This document shows, piece after piece, positions 35,481 through 44,943 of a stretch of 64,000 bases of DNA. The stretch covers positions 1 to 64,000 of the forward strand of contig UCAU01000002.1 in NCBI GenBank assembly GCA_900470445.1, written 5' to 3'. The stretch comes from Hyphomicrobiales bacterium. Lineage in GTDB: Bacteria; Pseudomonadota; Alphaproteobacteria; Rhizobiales; Devosiaceae. The position numbers were made by a program, and so were the translations under genes. Each line of letters begins with the position of its first letter. The first letter of the stretch is position 1. The notes beneath the pieces were generated by a model, which was not told where the DNA came from, made no database searches, and was given only the letters and a program-made list of their open reading frames with translations.

Positions 35481-35718
35481 AATTATTCTCCGATCTAAAC
35501 CACCTCCAAAGAAACCAGACTTCTGAATAAATCGCTATGGCGGATGCATCAGGGCTTCCGATCTGTGGGGCGCCACAGCGATCGGATGTAGGGATCTGCC
35601 CAGAATGGAAAGATCAAGACGGGGACGTCATCCGCTATTGGAGCTCTGGACTTTGCGCGTAACAAAGCGAGGTGCGCGGCTCGATCAATTGATCGAAGCC
35701 GCGCTACTATGGGAGGGA

Positions 35719-36207
35719 TTAAGCGGCCTTGACGTTGGCTTCTGCCTCGCCAACCTTTGATAGCTTTTGGTCTGTGGCGATTTCTTCCTTCAAGGTCGCC
35801 TCAAACAGCGCGGCAGCGTCGGTTAGCCCCAGTTGGTTCGCCCATGTCTTCAACGTACCGTAGCGGGCGATTTCATAGTGTTCGACCGCCTGAGCGGCAG
35901 CTATCAGGCCTGCATCAAGCGCGCCGGTGCCCTTATATTCATCGATGATGGACTTACCTTCTTCAATAATCCCTAGGATCGCGTCGCAGCTTTTGCCGCG
36001 GGCGGGCTTTCCGATGAGCTCGAAAACCTGTTCCAAACGCTCGACATGCACCTCGGTTTCCTCCAGATGCTGTTCAAACCCGGCTTTCAGCGTAGGTGAT
36101 ACCGCAGCCTTCGCCATCTTTGGCAGCGTCTTCACGATCTGCTTTTCGGCAAAATAGATGTCCTTGAGGGTGTCAAGAAAAAGATCGTTCAGAGTTTTTT
36201 CGGCCAT
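35719..36207 (-). CDS. Ferritin-like DUF892 protein, YciE/YciF family
   Basis: 162 residues from ATG 36207, preceded by AGGAG 8 nt upstream. It is all-helical with the DUF892 pattern: TLNDLFLDTLKDIYFAEKQI, LPKMAKAA, FEQHLEETEVHVERLEQVFE and AVEHYEIARYGTLKTWA. The Glu/His residues E-x-x-H in helices 2 and 4 form the di-metal site known from YciF structures. The family is linked to stress responses, but its activity is unresolved. It stands alone and is divergent from the DUF72 gene. Confidence 0.92.
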   Translation of the reverse strand: MAEKTLNDLFLDTLKDIYFAEKQIVKTLPKMAKAAVSPTLKAGFEQHLEETEVHVERLEQVFELIGKPARGKSCDAILGIIEEGKSIIDEYKGTGALDAGLIAAAQAVEHYEIARYGTLKTWANQLGLTDAAALFEATLKEEIATDQKLSKVGEAEANVKAA

Positions 36208-36323
36208 ATTTGTAAGCTCCTGCATTGTGAAAGACCCAGCTCACAACGCCGGCACGCCTACTCTGTTCCGCTGCATGGCAGAGGGGGCAGCGGAACAAAC
36301 GAAGGACGTCTTGAACAATTTAT

Positions 36324-37217
36324 GTGCCCAATCGTTTTGATCGCATGACTGGACCCCTCACCCCTGACGAGCGCCGCGCAAAAAAAGCTCAAAAGCGGAT
36401 TAAGCAGCGTGAGAGCACCATCCTGCGTGCCAGCAAGATGCACAAGGCGAGATTGCTAGCCGAAGATGGCGCGCCTCGAAAGACAACCATACCACCTGCT
36501 CTGAATATTGGATGTTCGGGTTGGTTCTACTGGCATTTGAAGGGCACCTTCTATCCAACCCAGATGCCGACCAAGGACTGGTTCTCTTACTACGCTGACC
36601 ATTTCCGTACGGTTGAGCTCAATGCCCCATTTTATTCCTGGCCCACGCTGGGCGCGGTGCGTTCATGGCGCAAACAGGCCGAAGGCCGGGATATGATTTA
36701 CACAGTCAAGGTGTCAGACCTGATTACTCATGTCCGCAAGTTCGAAGATACGGGAACATTGGTACGGGACTTCGGCTATATCGCTGACCTGCTCGGACCA
36801 ATGATGGGCTGCTTCTTGTTTCAGCTACCACCGAGCTATCACTACTCGCCAGACCGTCTGCAACAAATTTTGGAGCAAATGGATCCGGCTCGGCGCAACG
36901 TCATCGAATTTCGTCACACGAGCTGGTGGCGCGATGAAGTCTATGCGGCGTTCGAGAAAGCAGAGGCAATTTTTTGTTCCTGCAGTGGGCCGCGTTTGCC
37001 TGACGAATTGATAAAGACCGCCGACGATATTTACATCCGATTCCACGGGATTGAGCGATGGTATCGCCATGATTACAGTGAAGAAGAACTTTTTGTTTGG
37101 GCGCAACGTATCCGAAGCGCGGGTGCCGAGCGTGCGTGGATTTATTTTAACAATGACTTTGATGGCTACGCAGTCAAGAACGCGATGATGCTATCGAAAA
37201 TTCTGTCCACCGTATGA
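36324..37217 (+). CDS. DUF72 family protein
   Basis: 297 residues from GTG 36324; the ATG at 36345 is an alternative. The DUF72 TIM-barrel-like core starts at about 60: LNIGCSGWFYWHLKGTFYP, then YADHFRTVELNAPFYSWP, IYTVKVSDLITHVRKF, CFLFQLPPSYHY, NVIEFRHTSWW and AWIYFNNDFDGYAVKNA. These are all hallmark motifs of the family. A ~55-residue basic N-terminal extension precedes the domain. The biochemical function of DUF72 is unknown. The downstream sequence is a decayed cydB. Confidence 0.88.
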   Translation: MPNRFDRMTGPLTPDERRAKKAQKRIKQRESTILRASKMHKARLLAEDGAPRKTTIPPALNIGCSGWFYWHLKGTFYPTQMPTKDWFSYYADHFRTVELNAPFYSWPTLGAVRSWRKQAEGRDMIYTVKVSDLITHVRKFEDTGTLVRDFGYIADLLGPMMGCFLFQLPPSYHYSPDRLQQILEQMDPARRNVIEFRHTSWWRDEVYAAFEKAEAIFCSCSGPRLPDELIKTADDIYIRFHGIERWYRHDYSEEELFVWAQRIRSAGAERAWIYFNNDFDGYAVKNAMMLSKILSTV

Positions 37218-37265
37218 AAGAGCGGCATCCGGTCGTCTGGCCGCGACAACCGCCTTAAACTGTGG

Positions 37266-37640
37266 CGCCTTAATCCGCTGGCTAAGACAGTGGCGCTGAC
37301 GCAGGCGGCTGGCTGCCCAATTATGGGCCCCTATACTTGGATGATCGCGGCACCCGTCTTAGGCTTTGTTGGTGGTCGGAGCCTGCTGGCGCTGCAGGCG
37401 CGGTGGGGCTTGCCAGCGTTGTGGGCCTCAAGCCTGGGCATTTTCGGCATTGTCTCGACCGCAGGGTTGTCGCTGTTTCCGTTTCTGCTGCCTTCCTCGA
37501 CCGTGCCTCAGTCCGGCTTGACGCTCTGGGACGCATCCTCCAGCCATTGACGCGCTTCATCATGCTACTGGTGACCTGTTTCTTCGTGCCCATCATCTTT
37601 CTCTATACGGGCGGGGTGTTCCGTGTGATGCGCGGCACGG
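37266..37640 (+). pseudogene. cydB: cydB remnant (cytochrome bd oxidase subunit II, C-terminal part)
   Basis: The plus strand reads NPLAKTV, YTWMIAAPVLGFVGG, GIVSTAGLSLFPFLLPSSTV and PQSGLTLWDASSSH, then a TGA at 37548. After a one-base shift it continues LTRFIMLLVTCFFVPIIFLY and TGGVFRVMRG, exactly the end of CydB. A second shift is likely near 37305-37320, where the expected GGWLANYG is only readable in another frame. Only the last ~120 of ~380 residues remain and cydA is absent, so it cannot encode an oxidase. The cydX remnant follows. Confidence 0.8.
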
Positions 37641-37691
37641 GCGAGCACCGAAAGCGTGGAAAAGAACCCCACGCGCCTATTGGAGGCGAGC

Positions 37692-37794
37692 ATGTGGTAT
37701 TCCTGGGTCCTGGGGGCTGGCTTGCAGTTTTGCCATTCTAAACGCCATGTGGTTTGAAATGCGGGAGGACCCGCACAGGGCCAAAGGGCAGTAA
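37692..37794 (+). pseudogene. cydX: cydX remnant (small subunit of cytochrome bd oxidase), frameshifted
   Basis: A good ribosome binding site (GGAGG) precedes ATG 37692, which reads MWYSWVLGAGL. After one frameshift the sequence continues FAILNAMWFEMREDP and ends HRAKGQ at 37794. This is the complete CydX microprotein (first residues MWYF.W.LG.GLA, end NAMWFE) apart from the shift. It confirms that a cydABX operon once lay here. Confidence 0.75.
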
Positions 37795-37962
37795 CCGACC
37801 GGCGCATCGCGACACCTCTCGGTCATGATCGCGCTCTCGTATGCATAGTGGCTTCTGCAGGAGCGGGGGAATGTGCTCACGCTCACCAGCGCTGCAGCCA
37901 TAGGAGGTGCACATCTCGTGGTGCTGTCGATCAACCGTGCTACGGTGGCATGAGGAGCACCC

Positions 37963-38205
37963 ATGAGCACAGCGTCTGAACGCGAATATACTGTCGAGTC
38001 CTATAATACCGACCCAGAAGGCCGACCCCAACAGTCTGACATGTCCAAGGTGGTCGCTACTAGCCCTCAAGCCGCAGCCATGAAGGTGCTCAATGAGGAT
38101 CTACATACGATCGGCGATGTGACCCGGCTGCGCGCACGAGTGAAGCACACGAGTAGCTCGGGTGTAGAGAAGGTCACCACGCTCTACAGCAAGCTGCCGA
38201 TTTAG
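37963..38205 (+). CDS. Small hypothetical protein
   Basis: 80 residues with a clear ribosome binding site (GAGGAG, 6 nt before the ATG). Soluble and mixed alpha/beta: REYTVESYNTDPEGRPQQ, VVATSPQAAAMKVLNEDL, LRARVKHTSS. It has the look of a small single-domain stand-alone protein; the family is not recognised. Confidence 0.55.
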   Translation: MSTASEREYTVESYNTDPEGRPQQSDMSKVVATSPQAAAMKVLNEDLHTIGDVTRLRARVKHTSSSGVEKVTTLYSKLPI

Positions 38206-38566
38206 GCACCGAATCTGTCCAAGGTCGCAACGTTTGGACAGGAGACATATCAATCAACATCACTGACCGAGCGCGCTGCTGACCGCGACCGACAGGGGCG
38301 GCTCGGCGTCATTGCCGGGGACCTAGCCGCGCGCTTAGGGATGTTGCCCAGGAACTAAACTTGTACGAATAGGCCCGTTGCCAATGCCTGGAAGGGACAA
38401 TTCCCCGGGGAGCCATTTCATGCTGATCTTGGCTACGATTGGCTTCCCGGGAGGTATCAAGCCCGAGCCTCTAAAGCAGCGAACGCTAAGTCATGGTCGT
38501 GTCGGGCTTGCGTGATCGGGATCGGGGTGGGAGACAGGTGAACAGATATGGCTAGAGAGCGCATAA
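38206..38566. other. Intergenic region upstream of the HWE kinase
   Basis: About 360 bases without a convincing open frame, repeat or RNA gene. It should contain the promoter of the kinase gene. Confidence 0.45.
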
Positions 38567-39625
38567 TTGCCAGATAACAGTTCCAAATTTCCGGCCTCGA
38601 CTAAGCCCATGGCCGAGATCGTTCGGACGTTCGATTGGTCGAGCACTCCCCTGGGACCGATCACGAACTGGCCAAGCCCGCTGCGCACCGTTGTAAACCT
38701 TATGCTGGAGTCTGATTTTCCTAAAGCGATCGCATGGGGACCTGATCTCATCACGATCCACAACGATGCCTTTTTGCCAATCCTTGGTGAGAAACCAAGC
38801 GCCGTTGGCCGGCCATTCTCGCAGGTGTGGAGTGAGGCCTGGGATATCATTGGGCCGATAGCTCAAGATGCATTTGCAGGAAAATCTACGTTTATCGAAG
38901 ACTTCCCCCTAATCATCGAGCGGAGCAGCGCTCCCGAGCAGGCGTATTTCACCTTTTGCTATAGCCCGATCCGCGGTGACGACGGCCAAGTTATTGGCAT
39001 GATGGACACCGTTATCGAGACCACACAGGGGGTGGTAGCGCGCCAAACCGAGGCCGTTCTTCACAAGGAGCTGGCACACCGGATCAAAAACGTCATGGCT
39101 GTCACGGGGGCCGTCGTCAACTCTACCCTGAGGCATGCCCGCACGCTGGACGAGGCCAGAGAATCGATAGGAAATCGGTTGGCTGCGCTTGGTAAAGCGC
39201 AAGACATGGTGACGGACATCGGACAGGGTTCGGAGTTGTCGCAGCTCATCCGAACCGGCTTAGCACCCTATCGTCTGGACTGGGATCGGATCGGGCTTTC
39301 CGGACCGCTCGTTAATCTGCCTTCAACTCAGGTGATCCCATTCTCGCTGATTATCTACGAATTGGCCACGAATGCTGCGAAATACGGAGCACTGAGTTCG
39401 GCCGACGGCCATCTCAACATCAGCTGGAGTATAAGCGAACAAAGGCAGTTTTCCTTCCGTTGGAAGGAGGGCGGCCTAAGCGGCTTGAGGGAAGCCTCCA
39501 GGACCGGATTTGGATCCCAACTTCTCACCAGGATTGCGCCAGCCTATTTTCGGGGTCAAGCGAGTATCGATCTGAGGATTACAGGCATGGAATACCTCCT
39601 GACGGGCCAAATTTTGACGGACTGA
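38567..39625 (+). CDS. HWE-family sensor histidine kinase with PAS-like sensor domain
   Basis: 352 residues from TTG 38567 (ATG 38609 is an alternative start). A PAS-like sensor domain covers about 15-160 (FDWSSTPLGPITNWPSPLRT; WGPDLITIHNDAFLPIL; YFTFCYSPI). The HWE kinase core follows: the H box KELAHRIKNVMAVTGAVVNS with the phosphoacceptor His near residue 171, the N box YELATNAAKYGALS, the FRWKEGG segment that gives the family its name, and GFGSQLLTR. It is cytoplasmic, with no membrane segment, so it probably senses an internal signal such as light or redox. No response regulator is adjacent. Confidence 0.93.
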   Translation: MPDNSSKFPASTKPMAEIVRTFDWSSTPLGPITNWPSPLRTVVNLMLESDFPKAIAWGPDLITIHNDAFLPILGEKPSAVGRPFSQVWSEAWDIIGPIAQDAFAGKSTFIEDFPLIIERSSAPEQAYFTFCYSPIRGDDGQVIGMMDTVIETTQGVVARQTEAVLHKELAHRIKNVMAVTGAVVNSTLRHARTLDEARESIGNRLAALGKAQDMVTDIGQGSELSQLIRTGLAPYRLDWDRIGLSGPLVNLPSTQVIPFSLIIYELATNAAKYGALSSADGHLNISWSISEQRQFSFRWKEGGLSGLREASRTGFGSQLLTRIAPAYFRGQASIDLRITGMEYLLTGQILTD

Positions 39626-39864
39626 ATCACCGATCTCTTGCGGCGCCTCGAACGGCCGTCGACAAAGGTGTCGTTTACGCCTCTGTCGCATCGGTCGAGT
39701 GATTACGCGCGCTAGATTGACCGCTATTGCCACCGGAAAAGAGCCGCACGCCGAACAAAGGCGCTCAAGCGGCTTGGACAATGGCCACATTCCCAACTCA
39801 CAGTAGGAACACTTGTGTTTTGGTCAGGGAAAGACCAGCTACTATCCTTTTAGAAAGTGCCACC

Positions 39865-40011
39865 ATGGCTCGCCAACCGAACTATGACTTTGAACGAAAA
39901 GAACGTGAACGGCTCAAAAAACTGAAGAGCCTTGAGCGTGCAGAGGCCAAGTTGAAACCAACGACGGAAAGCCAGAGTGACGTTCCAGCCCCGACAGCGG
40001 GCAAGTCCTAG
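39865..40011 (+). CDS. Small conserved basic protein of rhizobial type
   Basis: 48 residues starting MARQPNYDFERKERERLKKL, a highly charged helix followed by a Ser/Thr/Pro-rich tail. I know short proteins with the start MARQPNYxFERxERxR as widespread hypothetical genes in Hyphomicrobiales. The ribosome binding site is weak (AGAAAG). A longer in-frame reading from 39727 is unlikely. RsgA begins 50 nt downstream, so the two may be cotranscribed. Confidence 0.65.
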   Translation: MARQPNYDFERKERERLKKLKSLERAEAKLKPTTESQSDVPAPTAGKS

Positions 40012-40060
40012 TGGTCGCCGGCAAGGGTCCCCAGACGTTGATCTACGGTAGGAAACCGTG

Positions 40061-41014
40061 ATGGTTCGCCTCGCTGACGAGCAACTCGGCTGGGACAGCT
40101 TTTTCGAGTGTCAGCTTGCAGACAGCGAAGCAGAACTTTGGCGGTTGCGCATTGATGCGGTCCATCGCGGGCGGCTGACGGGCCTCATGGACGCCGAGCA
40201 GTTCGAAATCGAACTGCCTGCGCGCGCCGATACTGCTCACTTTGCGGTTGGCGATTGGATGCTGGTCAATCCCCATACCAAGGCACTGCATCGCCGCCTG
40301 GACAGAAGGACGCTTTTGCAGCGTCCAGGACAGGGTAAAAGGCCAACCCAGCTTGTTGCCGCTAACGTCGACACGCTCTTTATCGTCGCTTCCTGTAACG
40401 CGGACTTTAATTTGGCGCGGCTCGAACGTTATCTCGCGTTCGCCAATGACGCCGGAACGAATCCCGTCATCGTTCTGACCAAAGCCGATGTCGCCGATGA
40501 CGCGCAAGATTTTGCGCGCCAAGCTGCCACATTGCAGCGCGGATTGGCCGTAGTAACAATTAACGCCCGCTCGGCTGATGCGGTCACGGCCCTGCGGCCT
40601 TGGTGTGGGCCGGGATCGACCATAGCCATTGTCGGCTCATCTGGCGTCGGCAAGTCGACCCTTGTCAATAATTTGGTAGCCAGTGGATCCCAGCTTCCCC
40701 AACAGACAGGAAGTGTCCGCCCAAGCGATTCAAAGGGCCGTCACACAACCACCGCCCGGTCGCTTCACGCCATGGCCGGTGGCGGTTGGGTGATCGATAC
40801 TCCCGGCGTCAGAAGTTTGCACATGAAGGACTTGGGGCAAGGTTTGGATGTGCTATTCGCCGAGATCACCGAACTTGCCCCCTCCTGCAAGTTCCGCAAT
40901 TGCACTCATGACCACGAACCAGGCTGCGCGGTCCGGGCGGCAGTAGCGTCCGGCACGCTTGATCCGGACCGTCTCACCCGCTGGCGAAAGCTTCACACTG
41001 AAAGTCGCGCTTGA
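40061..41014 (+). CDS. rsgA: Ribosome small-subunit-dependent GTPase RsgA
   Basis: 317 residues from ATG 40061 (GTG 40058 adjacent; AGGA 7 nt upstream). It is a late 30S assembly factor. The OB fold (about 30-90) is followed by a circularly permuted GTPase domain: G4 VLTKAD precedes G1 GSSGVGKSTLVN, then G2 GRHTTTARSLH and G3 DTPGVRSL. The C-terminal zinc site CKFRNCTHDHEPGCAV is complete. The order G4-G1-G2-G3 is diagnostic for the RsgA/YjeQ family. The motifs are intact, so it should be functional. Confidence 0.95.
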   Translation: MVRLADEQLGWDSFFECQLADSEAELWRLRIDAVHRGRLTGLMDAEQFEIELPARADTAHFAVGDWMLVNPHTKALHRRLDRRTLLQRPGQGKRPTQLVAANVDTLFIVASCNADFNLARLERYLAFANDAGTNPVIVLTKADVADDAQDFARQAATLQRGLAVVTINARSADAVTALRPWCGPGSTIAIVGSSGVGKSTLVNNLVASGSQLPQQTGSVRPSDSKGRHTTTARSLHAMAGGGWVIDTPGVRSLHMKDLGQGLDVLFAEITELAPSCKFRNCTHDHEPGCAVRAAVASGTLDPDRLTRWRKLHTESRA

Positions 41015-41224
41015 GCTCGCCGTGCATTTGCACTTCGACCACCATCCGGCTCAATGGGCCTGCATCTTGACTAGCATCAATGTCCTGCCTGCGACCCGAG
41101 ACGGCAACTAGCGCCACGCCCTCCCAACACAAGCATGGCGACGCCTGGTTCTGTATCATCGCTCGCTTTTGGCAAATGCGCGTTGCGTGCTCGAAAGGCA
41201 GCATGAGATCAGAACGAGCATTTC

Positions 41225-42349
41225 CTAGGTCGCGGCTCCTAGCGCGACTCCGCGGAATGCTCTGAGTAAATCCCGATCCAGCTTTCCGCCCATGCTCTCC
41301 AGGACCAAAAAGGCTTCGTATCGGTCCATGCCAGCGCGATATGACCGCCTCTCGATAAGAGCCGAATAGATATCCGCAATCGTCACCATGCGGACCACGT
41401 CGCTAATTTGCGTGTTGGACAGCCGGTCTGGATAGCCGCTTCCGTCGAGCAATTCATGATGGTGTAGGACGACGTCTAGGGACTCGCTGGGAAATCCGCC
41501 CTGTTGAAGTAGCAAATCATATCCGAGTTTGCAGTGGCGCTGCATTTCCGCCATCTCTGGCTCCGTCAGCCGTCCCGGCTTATCGAGGATGCTCAGTGGT
41601 ATACATGCTTTGCCAAGGTCATGGAGCAAAGCGGCCCGGGCGAGACGACGTTGGTCACGTGAGCTGAATCCTAAGTGTTGAGCAAACGCCACGGCGAAGC
41701 CCGTGACCGACAAGCAGTGCCTATAGGTGCTGTTGTGGTGCAGACTAACGACCTCAAGCCACCGCTGCAGCCCGCCCTTGTATAGCGCGTTCGAAATAAC
41801 CTCCTCCTGTTCCAGGACATCCTCGAGCGAAAGACCTTGGCCGGCTTTCAGGCCTTCAAATATCTTCAGGAACACTCGGTGGGCCGCATCGACCCCGGCA
41901 CAGACCACGTCATCGATCTGAGCCAGCTCGACGCTAAAGCTGGCTGCACAATCGGCGCTGATGTCACCCAGCAAATCTTCAGGGGCGAACGGGCGGAACA
42001 AGGTCATGCTAGCGCCAAGGGCTCTGGCCTGTGTGCCGCCATGGTGGCGATCCGCGCCAATGACAAAATAGCGAGGCGCGTGGTGTGCGGCGGGAGCTTC
42101 AAACTGGCGCCGTAGTCCGAGAACGGTGTCGATGTCGGTCAAGTCGACGTCAACGATCATGCGAAAGTACTGATCGGTCCGGCCACTTAGCTCTAGAGGC
42201 GAGATTTGAGTCACCGCGCCGGCAAGGGTCAATATGTCAGCGAGGTCGGCGCTGCGGTCAGGGCGATCGGAAATTAGTAAAAATCGATCGGTAGGCCCAG
42301 TTATCGGCCAGGTCGGCCAACGTCCTGGGATCTGTGCTTTGGCTGTCAT
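41225..42349 (-). CDS. HD-GYP c-di-GMP phosphodiesterase with pseudo-receiver domain
   Basis: 374 residues. The N-terminal ~140 residues look like a receiver (REC) domain (RFLLISDRPDRSADLADILT) without clear conservation of the acceptor-Asp context. The C-terminal half is HD-GYP: LARAALLHDLGKACIPLSIL (HD), HCKLGYDLL and HHELLDGSGYPDRL, the full HHExxDGxGYP signature. A downstream DIYSAL segment is also present. Predicted to hydrolyse c-di-GMP in the cytoplasm. It is divergent, across 246 bp, from a GGDEF-EAL gene, so the two probably tune the same c-di-GMP circuit. Confidence 0.9.
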   Translation of the reverse strand: MTAKAQIPGRWPTWPITGPTDRFLLISDRPDRSADLADILTLAGAVTQISPLELSGRTDQYFRMIVDVDLTDIDTVLGLRRQFEAPAAHHAPRYFVIGADRHHGGTQARALGASMTLFRPFAPEDLLGDISADCAASFSVELAQIDDVVCAGVDAAHRVFLKIFEGLKAGQGLSLEDVLEQEEVISNALYKGGLQRWLEVVSLHHNSTYRHCLSVTGFAVAFAQHLGFSSRDQRRLARAALLHDLGKACIPLSILDKPGRLTEPEMAEMQRHCKLGYDLLLQQGGFPSESLDVVLHHHELLDGSGYPDRLSNTQISDVVRMVTIADIYSALIERRSYRAGMDRYEAFLVLESMGGKLDRDLLRAFRGVALGAAT

Positions 42350-42595
42350 TATTAGAAAGAGCTCGGGTCTGAAATCGGATGCCGGTCAGTTGCTCCAAGG
42401 GTAACTCTGTCCGAAGCAATAGAGAGCGAGATACGCCGGTAGCGTGAACGGTTCATAAATCCGCGGCTACAGCTCGCGAAGTCGTACAGTCCCCGCTGGC
42501 ACAACAGCCAAACTTACTAAAATTGTACCAAGCTTGAACATAAGCCGCTCAGTCTAAAGGCCTATCTAGATGACTCGCCCTAGGGACATGCGCCA

Positions 42596-44434
42596 ATGCT
42601 CTTGCGTCTACAGAATGTAATTCTAGAGATGGTCGCAAAAGGTGAAGCGCTCAAGGCAACCACTGACCGTCTTTGCACCGAGGTCGAGGCTATCGCTCCT
42701 GGTACAGTTTGCTCTGTGCTTGCCGTGGATAGGGGGGGCTTTCTGCATCCGCTATCTTGCCCTGCTCTGCCGCAGAGTTATTCGGACGCGTTTGAGGGCC
42801 TCGCGATCGGGCCGGCCGTTGGGTCGTGCGGCACAGCCGCCTATCGAGGCGCCTCCGTCACTGTGACCGATATAGAGACAGATCCACTTTGGGCGGCGTT
42901 CCGGGCCTCGGCCGTACCGCTTGGAATAAAGGCCTGCTGGTCGAGTCCTATCTTCAATAGCGAAGGGAGGGTCATCGGCACGTTTGCATTCTATTACCGC
43001 GTTCATCGCGGCCCCAATGAATTCGAGGAGGCGATCGTTGCCACCTGTGCCCATCTTTGTACCATCGCTATCGAGCGCCATGAACGTGTCCTTGAACGTG
43101 AACGAATGGCGTATTCCGACGCCCTGACCGGCCTTCCTAACCGCGCAAAATTCGAACTTAGTTTGTCGGAAGAAGCGAGTAGGCAAGAGGGTCCACGGGG
43201 GCTGCTCCTCTTCGATATCGATAACCTCAAAGCGTTCAATGACACCTTTGGCCATCGTGCAGGCGACGCTCTCATTCAAATTGTGGCTTCCAGAATCGCT
43301 GCGACCGCCATGCCGCATCGCTCATTTCGGCTGAGCGGAGACGAGTTCGCCGTCCTGGTCGAACACAATGACGTCGCCGCCTTGGCAAAGAAAATCATGG
43401 CAGCGGTTTCAGAGGCAGCCCTGTGCGACGGTCACTCCGTCATGCCTTCGGTGACGATCGGGGGAGCAGTCCTTGGAATTGATCGAGATTGTGAGCTTAT
43501 GCGGCACGAGGCCGATTTCGCGCTCTACCATGCCAAGGACAACGGGAGAGGCCGGTTCGTCTTACACACCCCAGCCCTAAAAACAGCGATAGCCCATCGA
43601 TTTGAGGCCATCCACAATGTCGGAGTCGCTCTCGATGAAGGAAGGATCGAAACCTTCTATCAGCCCATAGTGCGCCTCGACACCAGCGAGATCATAGGTT
43701 TGGAGGCACTGTGCCGGATGAGGACGCACTCCGGCACTATCGTGCCAGCGGGAGACTTTCACGATGCGACGACAGACGTGCGGCTGGGGGCGCGCATTAC
43801 ACAGACCATGATGAGTAATGTTGCAAGGGATCTGCGCCATTGGCTCGACATTGGCATCCCAGTCCAACATGTCGGCATCAATGTTTCATCCAGCGACTTT
43901 CACAGAGGTGATCTCGGGGACCGTCTGACGACGACCTTCGGCGGCATGAATGTGCCCCTCAAGCACATCATTTTGGAGGTCACAGAGTCGGTTTACCTTG
44001 GGCAACGTTATGCGGCCATCGCAGACGAAATTCGTACATTGCGGTCAAAAGGGCTTTTAGTGGCGTTGGACGATTTTGGTACCGGCTTTGCGTCTCTAAC
44101 TCATCTGTTAAATGTGCCCATCGACATCATCAAAATCGATAAGTCCTTTGTCGATGGAATCGCCGAGGGCGGCGGAGGCACCGCTATCATAAAGGGCGTC
44201 CTCGGCATTGCGGGCGATCTGGGTATTCGAGTTGTCGCGGAGGGGGTGGAGACGCCCGATCAGGTGCGCCGCCTTCGCACATTGGGCTGCATACTGGGCC
44301 AAGGGTACCATTTCTCCAAGGCGGTCGGGCGCGATGCCACGACCGAATTGCTCCTTCGATTTGCCCAGCAGCCATCCGCCTCCACAGGCAAAATGGTCCA
44401 GTTGGAGGCATACCGGCAGCGCCTGGTTCACTAG
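42596..44434 (+). CDS. GAF-GGDEF-EAL c-di-GMP turnover protein
   Basis: 612 residues. GAF sensor domain (about 15-160, with GSCGTAAYRGASVTVTDIE). GGDEF domain (about 165-325): DALTGLPNRAKFE, FDIDNLKAFNDTFGHRAGD and the active-site loop RLSGDEF, where the first Gly of GGDEF is Ser. EAL domain (about 345-600): GLEALCRM, VGINVSS, ILEVTES, ALDDFGTGFASLTHL, IKIDKSFVDG and VAEGVET, all key phosphodiesterase residues present. SGDEF variants can be active, so bifunctionality is possible, but phosphodiesterase is the safer prediction. No membrane segments; ligand binding by GAF is likely. Confidence 0.93.
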   Translation: MLLRLQNVILEMVAKGEALKATTDRLCTEVEAIAPGTVCSVLAVDRGGFLHPLSCPALPQSYSDAFEGLAIGPAVGSCGTAAYRGASVTVTDIETDPLWAAFRASAVPLGIKACWSSPIFNSEGRVIGTFAFYYRVHRGPNEFEEAIVATCAHLCTIAIERHERVLERERMAYSDALTGLPNRAKFELSLSEEASRQEGPRGLLLFDIDNLKAFNDTFGHRAGDALIQIVASRIAATAMPHRSFRLSGDEFAVLVEHNDVAALAKKIMAAVSEAALCDGHSVMPSVTIGGAVLGIDRDCELMRHEADFALYHAKDNGRGRFVLHTPALKTAIAHRFEAIHNVGVALDEGRIETFYQPIVRLDTSEIIGLEALCRMRTHSGTIVPAGDFHDATTDVRLGARITQTMMSNVARDLRHWLDIGIPVQHVGINVSSSDFHRGDLGDRLTTTFGGMNVPLKHIILEVTESVYLGQRYAAIADEIRTLRSKGLLVALDDFGTGFASLTHLLNVPIDIIKIDKSFVDGIAEGGGGTAIIKGVLGIAGDLGIRVVAEGVETPDQVRRLRTLGCILGQGYHFSKAVGRDATTELLLRFAQQPSASTGKMVQLEAYRQRLVH

Positions 44435-44943
44435 CCCCGACTGCCCAGGATCCCGAACAGCCGTTCTCAGCGCTCGGGGTAGGACCAAGCAAGGCTAGTT
44501 GCTGGAGGCACTTGAGCGTCAGCAAGTGTAACGCTTGGTTGAGATCGGGGACGACGATCAAGATAATCATGCCCTTTTCGTGGGCCTGAGCCGGCATAAT
44601 GCTGAGCACCTCGCTGAAGCTACGACCATTGGCGAGCTCGTGCGTTTTCCACATTTACTGTGCGCGGCCACTAAGTGCATCCAAATGCGGAGAACTCTGA
44701 AAACGAAGCCCCGCCGCGCCGTTCGTCTTCTGTCAGGGCTTTGGGCCTACGCACTTGCTACTCCGTCGGAGCGGCTGCTTTGTGATCACCCCAATTCATG
44801 CCGCCTTTGTCCGTCGCGCGGTCCCCGCGTCAACCCCATGCGGGGTTCGCCCTTCGCTGCGCTACGGTGACGCCGGCCTCGCGCTCCTCCTATGGGCTGC
44901 ATCGGGGGTGATCCCCAGCAACCTCAAATACGGAGATTTTAAA
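44435..44943. other. Intergenic region upstream of the DUF736 gene
   Basis: About 500 bases. No gene could be supported. A GC-rich part (44815-44900) with short inverted repeats (CCCCGC...GCGGGG) precedes the DUF736 gene. This marks the boundary between chromosomal signalling genes and the conjugative region, so an integration junction could lie here, but no att-type duplication was recognised. Confidence 0.4.

Noticed and set aside
44444..44654. Minus-strand frame with SFSEVLSIMPAQAHEKGMII after the GGDEF-EAL gene
   Set aside because: It reads somewhat protein-like but overlaps the 3' flank of the gene, lacks a ribosome binding site and matches no family I know.
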